Assembly (NCBI RefSeq): GCF_000376425.1
Contig: NZ_AQWL01000001.1
Location: 283,118-347,117, forward strand
From: Thiobacillus denitrificans DSM 12475
Lineage (GTDB): Bacteria; Pseudomonadota; Gammaproteobacteria; Burkholderiales; Thiobacillaceae
DNA: 64,000 bases
Direction: 5' to 3'
Shown here one piece after another: positions 46,922 to 56,195 of this stretch. Positions within the stretch are counted from its first letter, which is position 1; each line of letters starts with the position of its first letter. The notes below the pieces were generated by a model, which was not told where the DNA came from, searched no databases, and saw only the letters and a program-made list of their open reading frames with translations. Both the position numbers and the translations under genes were made by a program.

Positions 46922-48100
46922 CTAGTTGAGTTCGGGTTCCTGCGCCTGCTCCAGCGCGCGTTGCATGGGGCGCCGCCCGACCTGGACTTTCAGGTTCAGC
47001 GATTGCTGCTTGCGCGCCACCGTGAGCTGGGTATCGATGCCGGGTTTGAGGGCGGCAATCAGGTTCAGCAGCGAGGCCGAGTCGGTCACGGCCTTGCCGT
47101 TGACCGCCAGCAGGATGTCGCCCGGACGGATGCCGCCGGCGTCGGCCGGGCCGCCTTTCAGCACGCCCGCGATCAATGCGCCATCGGCATTTTTCAGACT
47201 GAAAGATTCCGCCAGTTCGGGCGTCAGGTCCTGCACTTCGATGCCGATCCAGCCGCGCGTCACGCTGCCGGTCTTGACGATCTGTTCCATCACCTGGCGC
47301 GCGATGCTGACCGGAATGGCAAAGCCGATGCCTTGCGAGCCGCCGGTGCGTGAATAGATGGCGCTGTTGACCCCCACCAGATTGCCCGTCGCGTCGACCA
47401 GCGCACCGCCCGAGTTGCCTGGATTGATGGCGGCATCGGTCTGAATGAAATTCTCGAAGGTGTTGATGCCGAGATGGGTACGTCCAAGTGCGCTGACGAT
47501 TCCCGCGGTGACGGTCTGACCGACGCCGAACGGATTGCCCACCGCCAGCACCCAGTCGCCGACCTGCAGACTGTCGGCCTGGGCGAAGGTGATGGCGGGC
47601 AAATTGTCGGTATCGATCTTCAGTACCGCCAGATCGGTTTCGGGGTCGGCCCCTACCACCCGTGCCGGCAGCGTCCGGCCGTCGTCCAGCGCCACGCGGA
47701 TTTGATCGGCGGCTTCGACCACATGGTGGTTGGTCAGGATATAGCCGTTCGGGCTGACAATCACACCCGAACCGAGGTTGGACACCTCGCGCAGCCGTGA
47801 GTCCAGCCGGTCGCCGAAGAAGTAGCGAAAGATCGGGTCCTGCAGCGCGGGATGGGCTGGGCTACGCACCTTTTGCTGGGTAAAAACGTTGACCACCGTC
47901 GGGATGACCTTTTTTGCGGCGGGGGCGAAGGAAGCGCTTGCGGCGGGACCACTGGCCGCCGGATGCTGCGCCTGCTGAATGGTGAGGCCTGGCTGCCGGG
48001 TTTGCCAGTGCAGGAGGTCGGGCTTGAACAGCACGATGATGAACAACACGCCCAAGGCCACCGTAGCGGATTGGGCGAAAAGCAACCAGAGTTTGCGCAT
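46922..48100 (-). CDS. DegS/DegQ-like S1C serine protease with one PDZ domain
   Basis: This is about 392 residues. An N-terminal membrane anchor (RKLWLLFAQSATVALGVLFIIVLF) is followed by a trypsin-like domain with GYILTNHHVVEAA (His), DPETDLAVLKID (Asp) and QTDAAINPGNSGGALVDATG (Ser). A single PDZ follows with GLIRPGDILLAV-type GGIRPGDILLAVNGK. One PDZ plus an anchor is the DegS layout, which in E. coli cuts an anti-sigma factor. It is convergent with the sigma/anti-sigma/DUF255 operon. An upstream TTG is an alternative start. Confidence 0.87.
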   Translation of the reverse strand: MRKLWLLFAQSATVALGVLFIIVLFKPDLLHWQTRQPGLTIQQAQHPAASGPAASASFAPAAKKVIPTVVNVFTQQKVRSPAHPALQDPIFRYFFGDRLDSRLREVSNLGSGVIVSPNGYILTNHHVVEAADQIRVALDDGRTLPARVVGADPETDLAVLKIDTDNLPAITFAQADSLQVGDWVLAVGNPFGVGQTVTAGIVSALGRTHLGINTFENFIQTDAAINPGNSGGALVDATGNLVGVNSAIYSRTGGSQGIGFAIPVSIARQVMEQIVKTGSVTRGWIGIEVQDLTPELAESFSLKNADGALIAGVLKGGPADAGGIRPGDILLAVNGKAVTDSASLLNLIAALKPGIDTQLTVARKQQSLNLKVQVGRRPMQRALEQAQEPELN

Positions 48101-48253
48101 GTTGATATAGGTCAAGGAAAGCGTGATGCCGCCGCGCGATAATTATAGCTCAGGGCGGGAACTTACTGCGCCGGCGCTACGTTGGGCTTCCGGTAGAGGG
48201 GGCAATTTGGTTAGAATGCCGGTTTTATCGCAACACGTTCAGGTTAGGTAAAC

Positions 48254-48862
48254 ATGAGCCAGGAAGCCGAAGGGCAAAAAGTGGACGCAAATAAACGAAA
48301 ATTCCTGATCGCTGCGACCAGCGCGGTTGGGGGGGTCGCTGCTGTGGGAGTGGCAGTGCCGCTGGTCATGAGTATGCTGCCAAGCGCGCGCGCGAAAGCA
48401 GCGGGCGCGCCGGTGGAAGTGGATATCAGCAAGATCGAGCCGGGTATGCTGCTGACGGTCGAATGGCGCGGCAAGCCGGTGTGGGTCGTCAACCGCACCA
48501 AGGAGATGCTCGCCCAGTTGGGCAAGCATGACGACAAGCTGGCTGACGCCATGAGCGAGCAGCCGCAGCAGCCCGACTATTGCAAGAATGCGACCCGCTC
48601 GATCAAGCCGGAATATCTGGTGGCGGTCGGCATCTGCACCCACCTCGGCTGCTCGCCTAGCGAAAAACTCAAACTGGGTGGCGACAGTGGCATGGGCAGC
48701 GACTGGCCGGGCGGTTTCTTCTGCCCCTGCCACGGTTCGACGTTCGACCTTGCCGCACGTGTGTACAAGGGCGTGCCGGCCCCGACCAATCTGGTGATTC
48801 CGCCTCATCAATACCTCAGCGATGCCAGGTTGCTGATCGGTGTAGACGCAAAAGGAGCGTAA
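48254..48862 (+). CDS. petA: Ubiquinol-cytochrome c reductase Rieske iron-sulfur subunit
   Basis: This is 202 residues. An N-terminal anchor resembling a Tat signal (NKRKFLIAATSAVGGVAAVG) is followed by the Rieske domain with CTHLGCSP near residue 128 and CPCHGSTFD near residue 156, which hold the 2Fe-2S cluster. It transfers electrons from ubiquinol to cytochrome c1. It is first in petABC. Confidence 0.96.
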   Translation: MSQEAEGQKVDANKRKFLIAATSAVGGVAAVGVAVPLVMSMLPSARAKAAGAPVEVDISKIEPGMLLTVEWRGKPVWVVNRTKEMLAQLGKHDDKLADAMSEQPQQPDYCKNATRSIKPEYLVAVGICTHLGCSPSEKLKLGGDSGMGSDWPGGFFCPCHGSTFDLAARVYKGVPAPTNLVIPPHQYLSDARLLIGVDAKGA

Positions 48863-48866
48863 ATAA

Positions 48867-50102
48867 ATGTCTGCCCTGCAAAAAATGATGGGTTGGATCG
48901 ACGATCGATTCCCGCTCACCGCCACCTACAAGGCGCACCTGTCCGAGTACTACGCGCCCAAGAACTTCAACTTCTGGTATTTCTTCGGTTCGCTGGCACT
49001 GCTGGTGCTGGTGCTGCAGATCGTCACCGGCATCTTCCTCACCATGAGCTACAAGCCGGATGCCGAACTCGCCTTTGCATCCGTCGAGTACATCATGCGC
49101 GACGTCGACTGGGGCTGGCTGATCCGCTACATGCACTCGACCGGCGCCTCGATGTTCTTCGTCGTCGTCTATCTGCACATGTTCCGCGGCCTGATGTACG
49201 GTTCCTACCGCAAGCCGCGCGAACTGATCTGGATCTTCGGCGTGCTGATCTACCTGGCGCTGATGGCCGAAGCCTTCCTCGGCTATCTGCTGCCGTGGGG
49301 CCAGATGTCGTTCTGGGGTGCGCAGGTGATCGTCAACCTGTTTGCCGCCGTGCCCTTCATCGGTGAAGACCTGTCGATCTGGATTCGCGGCGACTACGTG
49401 ATTTCGGACGCCACGCTGAACCGCTTCTTCGCCTTCCACGTCATCGCCCTGCCGCTGGTGCTGATCGCGCTGGTTGCAGTGCACCTGGTGGCGCTGCACG
49501 AAGTCGGTTCCAACAACCCCGATGGCATCGAGATCAAGAAGAAAAAGGATCCGGTGACGCACATTCCGCTCGACGGCATTCCCTTTCATCCGTACTACAC
49601 GGTGAAGGACATCGTCGGCGTCATTGTCTTCCTGATGGTGTTCTCGGCGATCGTGTTCTTCGCGCCGGAAATGGGCGGCTACTTCCTCGAAGCCAACAAC
49701 TTCGTCCCCGCCGACTCGCTGAAGACGCCTGCGCACATCGCGCCGCTGTGGTATTTCACGCCGTTCTACGCAATCCTGCGTGCGGTGCCGCCGCTGTTCG
49801 GCTCACAGTTCCCGGGCGTGGTGGCGATGGGCCTGTCGATCGTCGTGCTGTTCTTCCTGCCTTGGCTCGACCGCGGCAAGGTCAAGTCGATCCGCTATCG
49901 CGGCCCGATCTACAAGATCATGCTTGCTTTGTTCCTCGTGTCCTTCATCGGGTTGGGCTATCTGGGCCTGTTGCCGTCCACCCCGGTGGCGACGATATTT
50001 GCCCAGGTTTTCTCAGTGATCTACTTCCTGTTTTTCCTGCTGATGCCCTGGTACACCTCGATTGACAAAACCAAACCGGAACCGGAAAGGGTGACTGGCT
50101 AA
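48867..50102 (+). CDS. petB: Cytochrome b of the bc1 complex
   Basis: This is 411 residues with eight or more transmembrane helices. WLIRYMHSTGASMFFVVVYLHMFRGL and FHVIALPLVLIALVAVHLVALHE carry the four haem-ligand histidines, and the PEWY-like Qo motif appears as PLWYF near residue 292. It starts four bases after petA. Confidence 0.96.
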   Translation: MSALQKMMGWIDDRFPLTATYKAHLSEYYAPKNFNFWYFFGSLALLVLVLQIVTGIFLTMSYKPDAELAFASVEYIMRDVDWGWLIRYMHSTGASMFFVVVYLHMFRGLMYGSYRKPRELIWIFGVLIYLALMAEAFLGYLLPWGQMSFWGAQVIVNLFAAVPFIGEDLSIWIRGDYVISDATLNRFFAFHVIALPLVLIALVAVHLVALHEVGSNNPDGIEIKKKKDPVTHIPLDGIPFHPYYTVKDIVGVIVFLMVFSAIVFFAPEMGGYFLEANNFVPADSLKTPAHIAPLWYFTPFYAILRAVPPLFGSQFPGVVAMGLSIVVLFFLPWLDRGKVKSIRYRGPIYKIMLALFLVSFIGLGYLGLLPSTPVATIFAQVFSVIYFLFFLLMPWYTSIDKTKPEPERVTG

Positions 50103-50828
50103 ATGAAACGCTTGAAGAACTTTCTTTTCCTGCTGGCGGCAGCCCCCGTCGTGGCTTTTGCGTCGGGCGCCAGCATTCATCTGGACAAGGCGCCGGTCAA
50201 TCTGTCCGACCAGGACTCCCTGCAGCGCGGCGCCCGCATGTTCGTGAACTACTGCCTCAACTGCCACAGCGCCGGTTCCATGCGCTACTCGCGTCTGCAG
50301 GATCTGGGTCTGACCGAGGACCAGATCAAGGAGAACCTGCTGTTTGCCGGCGAAAAGCCGGGCGAGACCATGAAGGTCGGCATGACCAAGGCCGACGGCA
50401 AGGCCTGGTTCGGCGCCACGCCACCCGACCTCAGCGTGATCGCGCGTTCGCGCGGGGCCGACTGGCTCTATACCTACCTGCGCAGCTTCTACCGTGACGA
50501 CACCCGGACCACCGGCTGGAACAACGTCGTGTTCGACAAGGTGGGCATGCCGCACGTAATGTGGGATCTGCAGGGCGAAATGGTGCCGCACTACAGGAAG
50601 GAAGGCGAGCATGAAGTGATCGATCGCCTCGAACTGGCCAAGCCCGGCAGCGTCACCCTGGCCGAGTACGACGCCAAGGTCGGCGACCTGGTCAACTACC
50701 TGGTGTGGATGGGCGAGCCCGCGCAGGTCCAGCGCAAGCAGCTTGGCGTCATCGTGCTGATTTTTCTGGCGGTCTTCTTCGTGGTGGCCTATTACCTGAA
50801 GAAAGAGTTCTGGAAAGATATTCACTGA
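50103..50828 (+). CDS. petC: Cytochrome c1
   Basis: This is 241 residues. A signal peptide (LFLLAAAPVVAFASG) is followed by the haem site CLNCHSAGSMRY near residue 51, the distal Met region MPHVMWDLQG near residue 148 and a C-terminal anchor (VIVLIFLAVFFVVAYYLKKEFWKDIH). It follows petB with no spacer and closes the operon. Confidence 0.95.
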   Translation: MKRLKNFLFLLAAAPVVAFASGASIHLDKAPVNLSDQDSLQRGARMFVNYCLNCHSAGSMRYSRLQDLGLTEDQIKENLLFAGEKPGETMKVGMTKADGKAWFGATPPDLSVIARSRGADWLYTYLRSFYRDDTRTTGWNNVVFDKVGMPHVMWDLQGEMVPHYRKEGEHEVIDRLELAKPGSVTLAEYDAKVGDLVNYLVWMGEPAQVQRKQLGVIVLIFLAVFFVVAYYLKKEFWKDIH

Positions 50829-50846
50829 GTCGGGCCACACCATTTG

Positions 50847-50875
50847 CCAACAGCCGGACTGTGTCCGGCTGTTGG
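50847..50875 (+). terminator. Hairpin terminator after petC
   Basis: A perfect 13-base stem, CCAACAGCCGGAC and GTCCGGCTGTTGG with loop TGT, lies 18 bases after the petC stop and is followed by CATTTAT. The T run is weak, but position and stem strength support termination. The rest of the 223-base gap before sspA shows nothing further. Confidence 0.7.
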
Positions 50876-51051
50876 CATTTATCGATCCGGCCCCAACCCG
50901 CTTGAACGACAGGCGCTGACGCACTGCCCGCAAGCCATGCAGCATGCCAGCAACCAATATTCGAGCCCGCCTGCTACTGGCTGGAAACTCAGGCAGCCGG
51001 ATTTCAAGTCAAAAAGCATCAACATACGCAACACGATAGGGAGCCCCTGCC

Positions 51052-51651
51052 ATGATGACCTTGTATTCCGGTAGCACCGATCCGTACAGCCATCGCTGTC
51101 GCATCGTCCTGTTTGAGAAAGACATGGACTTTGAAGTCATCGATGTGGACATGCACAACAAGCCGGAAGAAATCGCCAGCATCAGCCCCAGCGGCAAGAT
51201 GCCGGTGCTGGTCGAGCGCGACCTGATTCTGACCGAATCCAACATCATCAACGAATACATCGACGAGCGTTTTCCGCATCCGCAGCTGATGCCGCCGGAT
51301 CCCGTCATGCGCGCGCGTGCACGACTGGTGCTGTTCAACTTCGAGCACGACCTGTTTACCCACGTCGATACGCTGGAGCACACCCTCGGCAAGTCGTCGG
51401 ACAAGGCGCGCCAGGAAATCCGTGACAGCCTGTCGCAACTCACGCCCATCCTCACCAAGCAGAAATATCTGATGAACGACGAGTTCTCCATGCTGGACGT
51501 GGCGATCGCCCCACTGCTGTGGCGTCTCGAGCATTACGGCATCGAACTGCCGAAAATGGCGGCGCCGGTGCTCAAGTACCGTGAGCGCCTGTTCAGCCGC
51601 CCGGCCTTCATCAACGCGCTGACGCCCACCGAAAAGGCGCTGCGCAAGTAA
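51052..51651 (+). CDS. sspA: Stringent starvation protein A (GST fold)
   Basis: This is 199 residues. The thioredoxin-like N-terminal domain TLYSGSTDPYSHRCRIVLFEKDM, with PSGKMPVLVERDLILTESNIIN near residue 46, matches SspA, a GST-like protein bound to RNA polymerase. It lacks a GST catalytic residue in the usual place. The sspA-sspB pair downstream of petABC is a common betaproteobacterial order. Confidence 0.93.
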   Translation: MMTLYSGSTDPYSHRCRIVLFEKDMDFEVIDVDMHNKPEEIASISPSGKMPVLVERDLILTESNIINEYIDERFPHPQLMPPDPVMRARARLVLFNFEHDLFTHVDTLEHTLGKSSDKARQEIRDSLSQLTPILTKQKYLMNDEFSMLDVAIAPLLWRLEHYGIELPKMAAPVLKYRERLFSRPAFINALTPTEKALRK

Positions 51652-51664
51652 GGGACGAGGACGG

Positions 51665-52078
51665 GTGGCCGAGATTTCAACCAAGCCTTATCTGATCCGC
51701 GCCCTGTATGAATGGTGCACGGATTCGGGTTTCACCCCGCAGCTGCTGGTTGCGGTGGATAGCCGCACCCGTGTGCCGCCCGGTTTCGTCAAGGACGGCC
51801 AGATTGTGCTGAACATCAGTGCGGCCTCCACCCGTAATCTCACCCTGGACAACGACTGGATCCAGTTTTCCGCGCGCTTTGGCGGCGTTTCGCACGAGAT
51901 TTCCATTCCGGTGGATCGGGTAGCTGCCATCTTCACGCGCGAGAACGGCCAAGGCCTGCATTTCGAGCCGGTCGACGCATCCACGCCGCCACCCGGGCAG
52001 GCGCCATCGCCCCCGTCCCCGCCAGGCGATGCGCCGGCGCCGCCCAAGGGCAAACCCTCGCTCAAAGTCGTCAAGTAA
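51665..52078 (+). CDS. sspB: ClpXP adaptor SspB
   Basis: This is 137 residues. The N-terminal domain TKPYLIRALYEWCTDSGFTPQLLVAV and VLNISAASTRNLTLDNDWIQFSARFGG bind ssrA-tagged substrates. A flexible Pro-rich linker leads to the ClpX-binding tail GKPSLKVVK. The start is GTG. It is cotranscribed with sspA. Confidence 0.93.
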   Translation: MAEISTKPYLIRALYEWCTDSGFTPQLLVAVDSRTRVPPGFVKDGQIVLNISAASTRNLTLDNDWIQFSARFGGVSHEISIPVDRVAAIFTRENGQGLHFEPVDASTPPPGQAPSPPSPPGDAPAPPKGKPSLKVVK

Positions 52079-52120
52079 TCGGATTATCTCTCGTGCGACA
52101 TCGCTATAATGTCGCCCGTC

Positions 52121-52196
52121 GCCGCTTTAGCTCAGTTGGTAGAGCAACCGCCTTGTAAGCGGTAGGTCGTCAGTTCGAATCCGACAAGCGGCACCA
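52121..52196 (+). tRNA. tRNA-Thr (anticodon TGT)
   Basis: 76 bases including an encoded CCA. The acceptor stem GCCGCTT pairs with AAGCGGC; the D-arm is AGCTCAGTTGGTAGAGC; the anticodon stem ACCGC/GCGGT encloses loop CTTGTAA with anticodon TGT; the T-arm contains GTTCGAATC. A TATAAT at 52105-52110 is a likely -10, with a GC-rich discriminator after it. Its 3' end is the attachment site of the downstream element. Confidence 0.96.
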
Positions 52197-52331
52197 ATTC
52201 AACATCCAATAATGTCCAGAAACACCCTTAAGCCCGCGTAAAACCGGGCTTTTTGTTTGCTTGTTCGTCCGGTAAGGTTTAGCATGATCCTAAGAGATAC
52301 CCCCTCAGTTGGGGGTACATAAGGGGGTATG
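52183..52331 (+). repeat. Left direct repeat (attL plus integrase-side sequence)
   Basis: 149 bases covering the last 14 bases of the tRNA, its terminator and a GGGGGTAT-rich segment. It closely matches 61290-61437, with scattered mismatches and one missing G. This is longer than a normal att core and includes element DNA. Confidence 0.85.
52230..52254 (+). terminator. Terminator downstream of tRNA-Thr
   Basis: AAGCCCG and CGGGCTT with an eight-base loop, followed by TTTGTTTG. It lies inside the direct repeat and occurs again in the right-hand copy. Confidence 0.8.
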
Positions 52332-52358
52332 CCCCCAGGATAAAAACCACATACCCCC
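52297..52358. promoter_or_regulatory. Left arm-type sites (GGGGGTAT motif)
   Basis: Four copies of an 8-mer: ATACCCCC at 52297, GGGGGTAC at 52311, GGGGGTAT at 52323 and ATACCCCC at 52351. The two forward copies are 12 bases apart, one helical turn plus. The last copy overlaps the likely integrase promoter, just before its GGAGGA ribosome site, so binding could also repress int. Confidence 0.6.
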
Positions 52359-52372
52359 AAACCGGAGGAAAA

Positions 52373-53608
52373 ATGGCCCTGAGCGACACGAAAATCCGCA
52401 GCATAAAGCCGTCGGACAAGCCCTATAAGCTGGCAGACGGTGGCGGCCTGTATCTGCTGATCAACCCCAGCGGGGGCAAATTGTGGCGGCTCAAATATCG
52501 TTTCGAGGGTAAGGAAAAGCTGCTGGCGCTGGGGGCATACCCAGATGTGGGCCTTGCCCTTGCCCGAGAGCGCCGGGAGGCGGCCCGCAAGCTGTTGGCA
52601 GACGGTACCGACCCCGGAGCGCATCGCAAGGCCGTGGAAGCCGACAAGGCGCGCATGGCGGCCAACAGCTTTGAGGCTGTTGGGCTGGAATGGCACGCCA
52701 TGAAATCGAAGAAGTGGGCAAAGGTGACAGCGGATAAGGCGCTGGTCCACCTGCGCACCTATGTCTTTCCTGAAATTGGCCACCTGCCCATCGCCAGCAT
52801 CAAGGCGTCGGTATTGCTGGACATGCTGCGCAAGGTGGAAGCCAAGGGCGTCGCCTACACTGCCACCCGCATCCGCGAAATGTGCGGGCAGATATTCCGC
52901 TATGGTGTCGCAACGGGAAGGGCCGAAGACAATCCGGCGGCGCATCTTGTTGGGGCACTTGCCAAGCCCGGCACCACGCACCGCCCCGCTATCACAGAGC
53001 GGCGCGAATTCGGGGTTTTCCTGCGTGATTTACGAGCCGCCACCCGATTCGACCCCATTACCCGCCATGCAGCCTATTTCGCCATGTTGACGATGGTGAG
53101 GGCTCAGGAATTCCGCTTCGCCCGGTGGGAGGAAATCGACCGGGATGCACAAGAGTGGAAAGTCCCAGCCACTCGCATGAAGGTGGGTAAGCAATTGCCT
53201 GCCCACACAGTCCCGCTGTCACGTCAGGCGTTGGAACTGTTGGATGAACTACATGGTTTGACTGGGCACACGCCTTATCTTTTCCCCAAGGCGAAGGGCT
53301 ATGGCGAGAACGAAGTCATATCCGAGAACACAGTCGGCAAGCTGCTCAACAATCTGGGCTATCAGGGCCGGCAGTGCGTACATGGGTTCAGAGCTTCAGC
53401 GCGCTCAATCCTCAGTGAGCAGGGCTGGAGTGTAGAAGCAATGGAGCGCCAGCTAGACCACAAGGAAGCCGACGGCACTGTGGCTGCCTATGCCCGGAGC
53501 CAACACCTACCCGAGCGGCGGCGCATGATGCAAGCCTGGGCGGACACCTGTGACGCGCTGGAAACAGGTGCGGATGTGGTGCCAATCCATAGCCGCCAGA
53601 AGCCCTGA
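52373..53608 (+). CDS. Tyrosine integrase (P4/CP4 type, DUF4102 arm-binding domain)
   Basis: This is 411 residues. The N-terminal arm-binding domain MALSDTKIRSIKPSDKPYKL and GGGLYLLINPSGGKLWRLKY is DUF4102. A central core-binding SAM-like domain follows. The catalytic domain shows Arg in TMVRAQEFR near residue 241, HGFRAS near 337, LDHKEA near 363 and the nucleophile Tyr in VAAYARS near 373. It should integrate the element into tRNA-Thr. A CCGGAGGAAAA site precedes the ATG. Confidence 0.93.
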   Translation: MALSDTKIRSIKPSDKPYKLADGGGLYLLINPSGGKLWRLKYRFEGKEKLLALGAYPDVGLALARERREAARKLLADGTDPGAHRKAVEADKARMAANSFEAVGLEWHAMKSKKWAKVTADKALVHLRTYVFPEIGHLPIASIKASVLLDMLRKVEAKGVAYTATRIREMCGQIFRYGVATGRAEDNPAAHLVGALAKPGTTHRPAITERREFGVFLRDLRAATRFDPITRHAAYFAMLTMVRAQEFRFARWEEIDRDAQEWKVPATRMKVGKQLPAHTVPLSRQALELLDELHGLTGHTPYLFPKAKGYGENEVISENTVGKLLNNLGYQGRQCVHGFRASARSILSEQGWSVEAMERQLDHKEADGTVAAYARSQHLPERRRMMQAWADTCDALETGADVVPIHSRQKP

Positions 53609-53642
53609 TCCCTCACCCAGTTACCGTCGTTTTCTTGTTGTA

Positions 53643-53668
53643 TGGGTTCGAATCCCACAGCCTTAGGG
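53643..53668 (+). other. tRNA T-arm-like fragment after integrase
   Basis: TGGGTTCGAATCCCA is a complete T-arm sequence with flanks ATGGG and CAGCCTTA, but no D-arm or anticodon arm lies upstream. It sits in the 265-base gap 53609-53873 between int and gajA, which otherwise shows no gene. It may be a relic of another tRNA-targeted insertion. Confidence 0.45.
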
Positions 53669-53873
53669 GGCAGATATGCAACGCAAGATTAGATCGAAAT
53701 CTGTAAGCCGGTATCCGGCCAGAAACAGAAACTCGGATTGAGGCTGTTGACTATCTCTTGTTCGGCCTGAGCGATCACTTTCCTCAAACCAGTAAGGTAA
53801 ATGCGATCGACCAAGCAAAGCCTTGCACAAACCTTCTTGGATGGATAACGTCGACAGCGGAGGAAATAATTTA

Positions 53874-56195
53874 ATGCACATCGCTCATGTCGAAATCGCC
53901 AACTTTCGCAAGCTTTACTCAGTCAGAATCGATCTCACGGATAAGACCACCCTGTTTGTAGGCGCAAATAACAGTGGAAAGACATCTGCTATCCAAGCTC
54001 TGCGCCGTTTTCTTGTTAAAAAGGGAAAGGGGTTCAGAACACAAGATTTCACCCTTGCGCACTGGAGCGCCATCGACGAAATCGGAAAAACGTGGGAAGC
54101 AGCAACAGAAGACAACCCCGTCGAACTTGATCCCAACCTCTGGACACCTTTCCTCCCAATGCTAGATATCTGGCTGAAGGTTGAGAACAATGAAATCCAC
54201 CACGTCAGCGAGTTGTTGCCAAGCCTCGACTGGGCTGGTGGATTGTTGGGCGTGAGGTTGTGTCTGAGACCCAAAGACCTTGAAGGGCTCTATCGCGAGT
54301 TCCGGACTGCCATTCAGGATGTCCACAAGCTTCACCAAGCCGCAAAAGACGCCGAAGCAAAGGGAGAGGAGGGCGCTGAAAAAACTGAAATGAAGCTCAC
54401 GCTCTGGCCAGTCAGTCTCACAGATTTTCTTAGCCGCAAGTTGTCTCAGCACTTGGAGATGCAGACATTTTTGTTGGACCCGGAAAAGTTGGTTGACCCC
54501 GTTAATGGTCAGGCGAAGCCGCAGGTGCTTGCGGAAGATGCACTCTCGCTCGATACCGACCCTCTCCACGGGCTCATTCGCGTGAATGAGATCAATGCTC
54601 AGCGTGGCTTGGGCGAGACCGACGGTGCTGACATTGACCCAGAATCCACAAAAAACCACGACAGTCAAAAGCTCTCGGATCAGCTGCGCACTTACTACAC
54701 GAAACACCTTGACCCGTTTCAGACACCAGACGTTGCCGACCTTGCTGCACTTCAAGCCATCGAGGCGGCCCAAGAAGCCTTTGATAAGCGACTGCACGCA
54801 AGTTTCGCCGACGCCTTCACCGAAGTGGAGGGCATGGGTTATCCGGGTGTGTCGGACCCCAAGCTAAAAATCACCTCCAAGCTCAAGACGGTTGACGGGC
54901 TTGATCACGATGCCGCAGTCTCGTTCGAGATTCAGATGGTCAGTAAAGTTGGAGCAGTAGTGCCGATTCTTAGGCTGCCGGAAAGCTACAACGGCCTTGG
55001 CTATCAGAATTTGATCTCCATGATCTTCCGGCTGATGAGTTTCCGCGACGCGTGGATGCGTGTCGGAAAAGCTAGCAAAATTGGAATCGAGTCGAAGTTT
55101 GAACCTATTCACCTGGTTCTAGTTGAAGAGCCGGAGGCCCATCTTCACGCCCAAGTGCAGCAGGTCTTCATCAACAAAGCATATAAGGTTCTCCGGGACC
55201 ATGACCACCTTGGTGAGAATCCCGCCCTACAGACGCAGCTCATTGTTAGCACGCACTCAAGCCATGTGGCGCACGAAGCAAAATTCGCGTGCCTACGGTA
55301 CTTTCGCCGCTTGCCCGCCGGAATGGGATCAACGGTTCCCATTTCCACGGTCATCAATCTGTCTGGCGTGTTTGGGGAAGGGACTGAGACTGAGCGGTTC
55401 GTAACCAGATATCTACGTGCTCATCATAGCGACCTTTTTTTTGCGGATGCTGCCATCCTCGTTGAAGGCCCCGCGGAAAAGATACTCGTCCCCAACTTCA
55501 TTCGGGAGCACTATGATTTTTTAACTCAGTGCTACATCACACTCCTTGAAATCAATGGCAGCCACGCGCATCGGCTTAAGCCTCTCATCGACGAGCTAGG
55601 CCTCCTCACTCTGGTGGTCACTGATCTGGATGCGGGTGAAGTTGAAGGTGAAGGTGAAAAGGTCAAAGCGGCGCCTGTAAGGCGCGGAGCGGATCAACGA
55701 ACCAACAACAACGTCCTGAAGAGTTGGGCTCCTATGCTTGTGGGGGTAGACGACCTCCTGGCTGCAATACCCGAGCAGAAAACTCTCGAGGGCGATCAGT
55801 TGTTTGCCGTCCGCGTGGCTTATCAGCTTCCCATCTCTGTACTCAAGAATGACGGCGAAGGAAAGGATGAAGCGCTCCCTAGTACGTTTGAGGATGCACT
55901 TGTCTTTGAGAATACAGAGATATTCTCAAAGCTAGAAGGCAATGGGCTGGTCAAGAAATTTAGAAACGCCCTGAATGCGAACAACGATGCCACCATTACA
56001 GCAGATTCACTGTTTCAAGCTCTGCGGGGTGGCAATAAAGCAGAGTTTGCTCTGGACGTGTTGCTTAGCGAAGAATTCTGCAAACTTAAGTGTCCAGGTT
56101 ATATTTCTGAAGGTTTAATGTGGCTTCAGGAGCGTCTTAAGGAAAAGCAGGTTGACGTGCTTCCCAGTATCGAAGACGGAGTCGTGGCTGAATGA
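53874..56195 (+). CDS. Gabija-like anti-phage protein GajA (OLD-family ATPase/TOPRIM nuclease)
   Basis: This is 773 residues. The ATPase domain has Walker A VGANNSGKTSAI at residues 29-40, Walker B LVLVEEPEAHLHAQVQQVF near residue 415 and STHSSHVAHEA near residue 460. The TOPRIM nuclease domain follows, with ILVEGPAEKILVPNF near residue 528 and the Asp pair VTDLDA near residue 581. The tandem UvrD helicase gene overlapping by four bases defines class 2 OLD/Gabija systems. It is longer than usual GajA, with a charged insert between Walker A and B. The start ATG has GGAGGA upstream. Confidence 0.8.
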   Translation: MHIAHVEIANFRKLYSVRIDLTDKTTLFVGANNSGKTSAIQALRRFLVKKGKGFRTQDFTLAHWSAIDEIGKTWEAATEDNPVELDPNLWTPFLPMLDIWLKVENNEIHHVSELLPSLDWAGGLLGVRLCLRPKDLEGLYREFRTAIQDVHKLHQAAKDAEAKGEEGAEKTEMKLTLWPVSLTDFLSRKLSQHLEMQTFLLDPEKLVDPVNGQAKPQVLAEDALSLDTDPLHGLIRVNEINAQRGLGETDGADIDPESTKNHDSQKLSDQLRTYYTKHLDPFQTPDVADLAALQAIEAAQEAFDKRLHASFADAFTEVEGMGYPGVSDPKLKITSKLKTVDGLDHDAAVSFEIQMVSKVGAVVPILRLPESYNGLGYQNLISMIFRLMSFRDAWMRVGKASKIGIESKFEPIHLVLVEEPEAHLHAQVQQVFINKAYKVLRDHDHLGENPALQTQLIVSTHSSHVAHEAKFACLRYFRRLPAGMGSTVPISTVINLSGVFGEGTETERFVTRYLRAHHSDLFFADAAILVEGPAEKILVPNFIREHYDFLTQCYITLLEINGSHAHRLKPLIDELGLLTLVVTDLDAGEVEGEGEKVKAAPVRRGADQRTNNNVLKSWAPMLVGVDDLLAAIPEQKTLEGDQLFAVRVAYQLPISVLKNDGEGKDEALPSTFEDALVFENTEIFSKLEGNGLVKKFRNALNANNDATITADSLFQALRGGNKAEFALDVLLSEEFCKLKCPGYISEGLMWLQERLKEKQVDVLPSIEDGVVAE

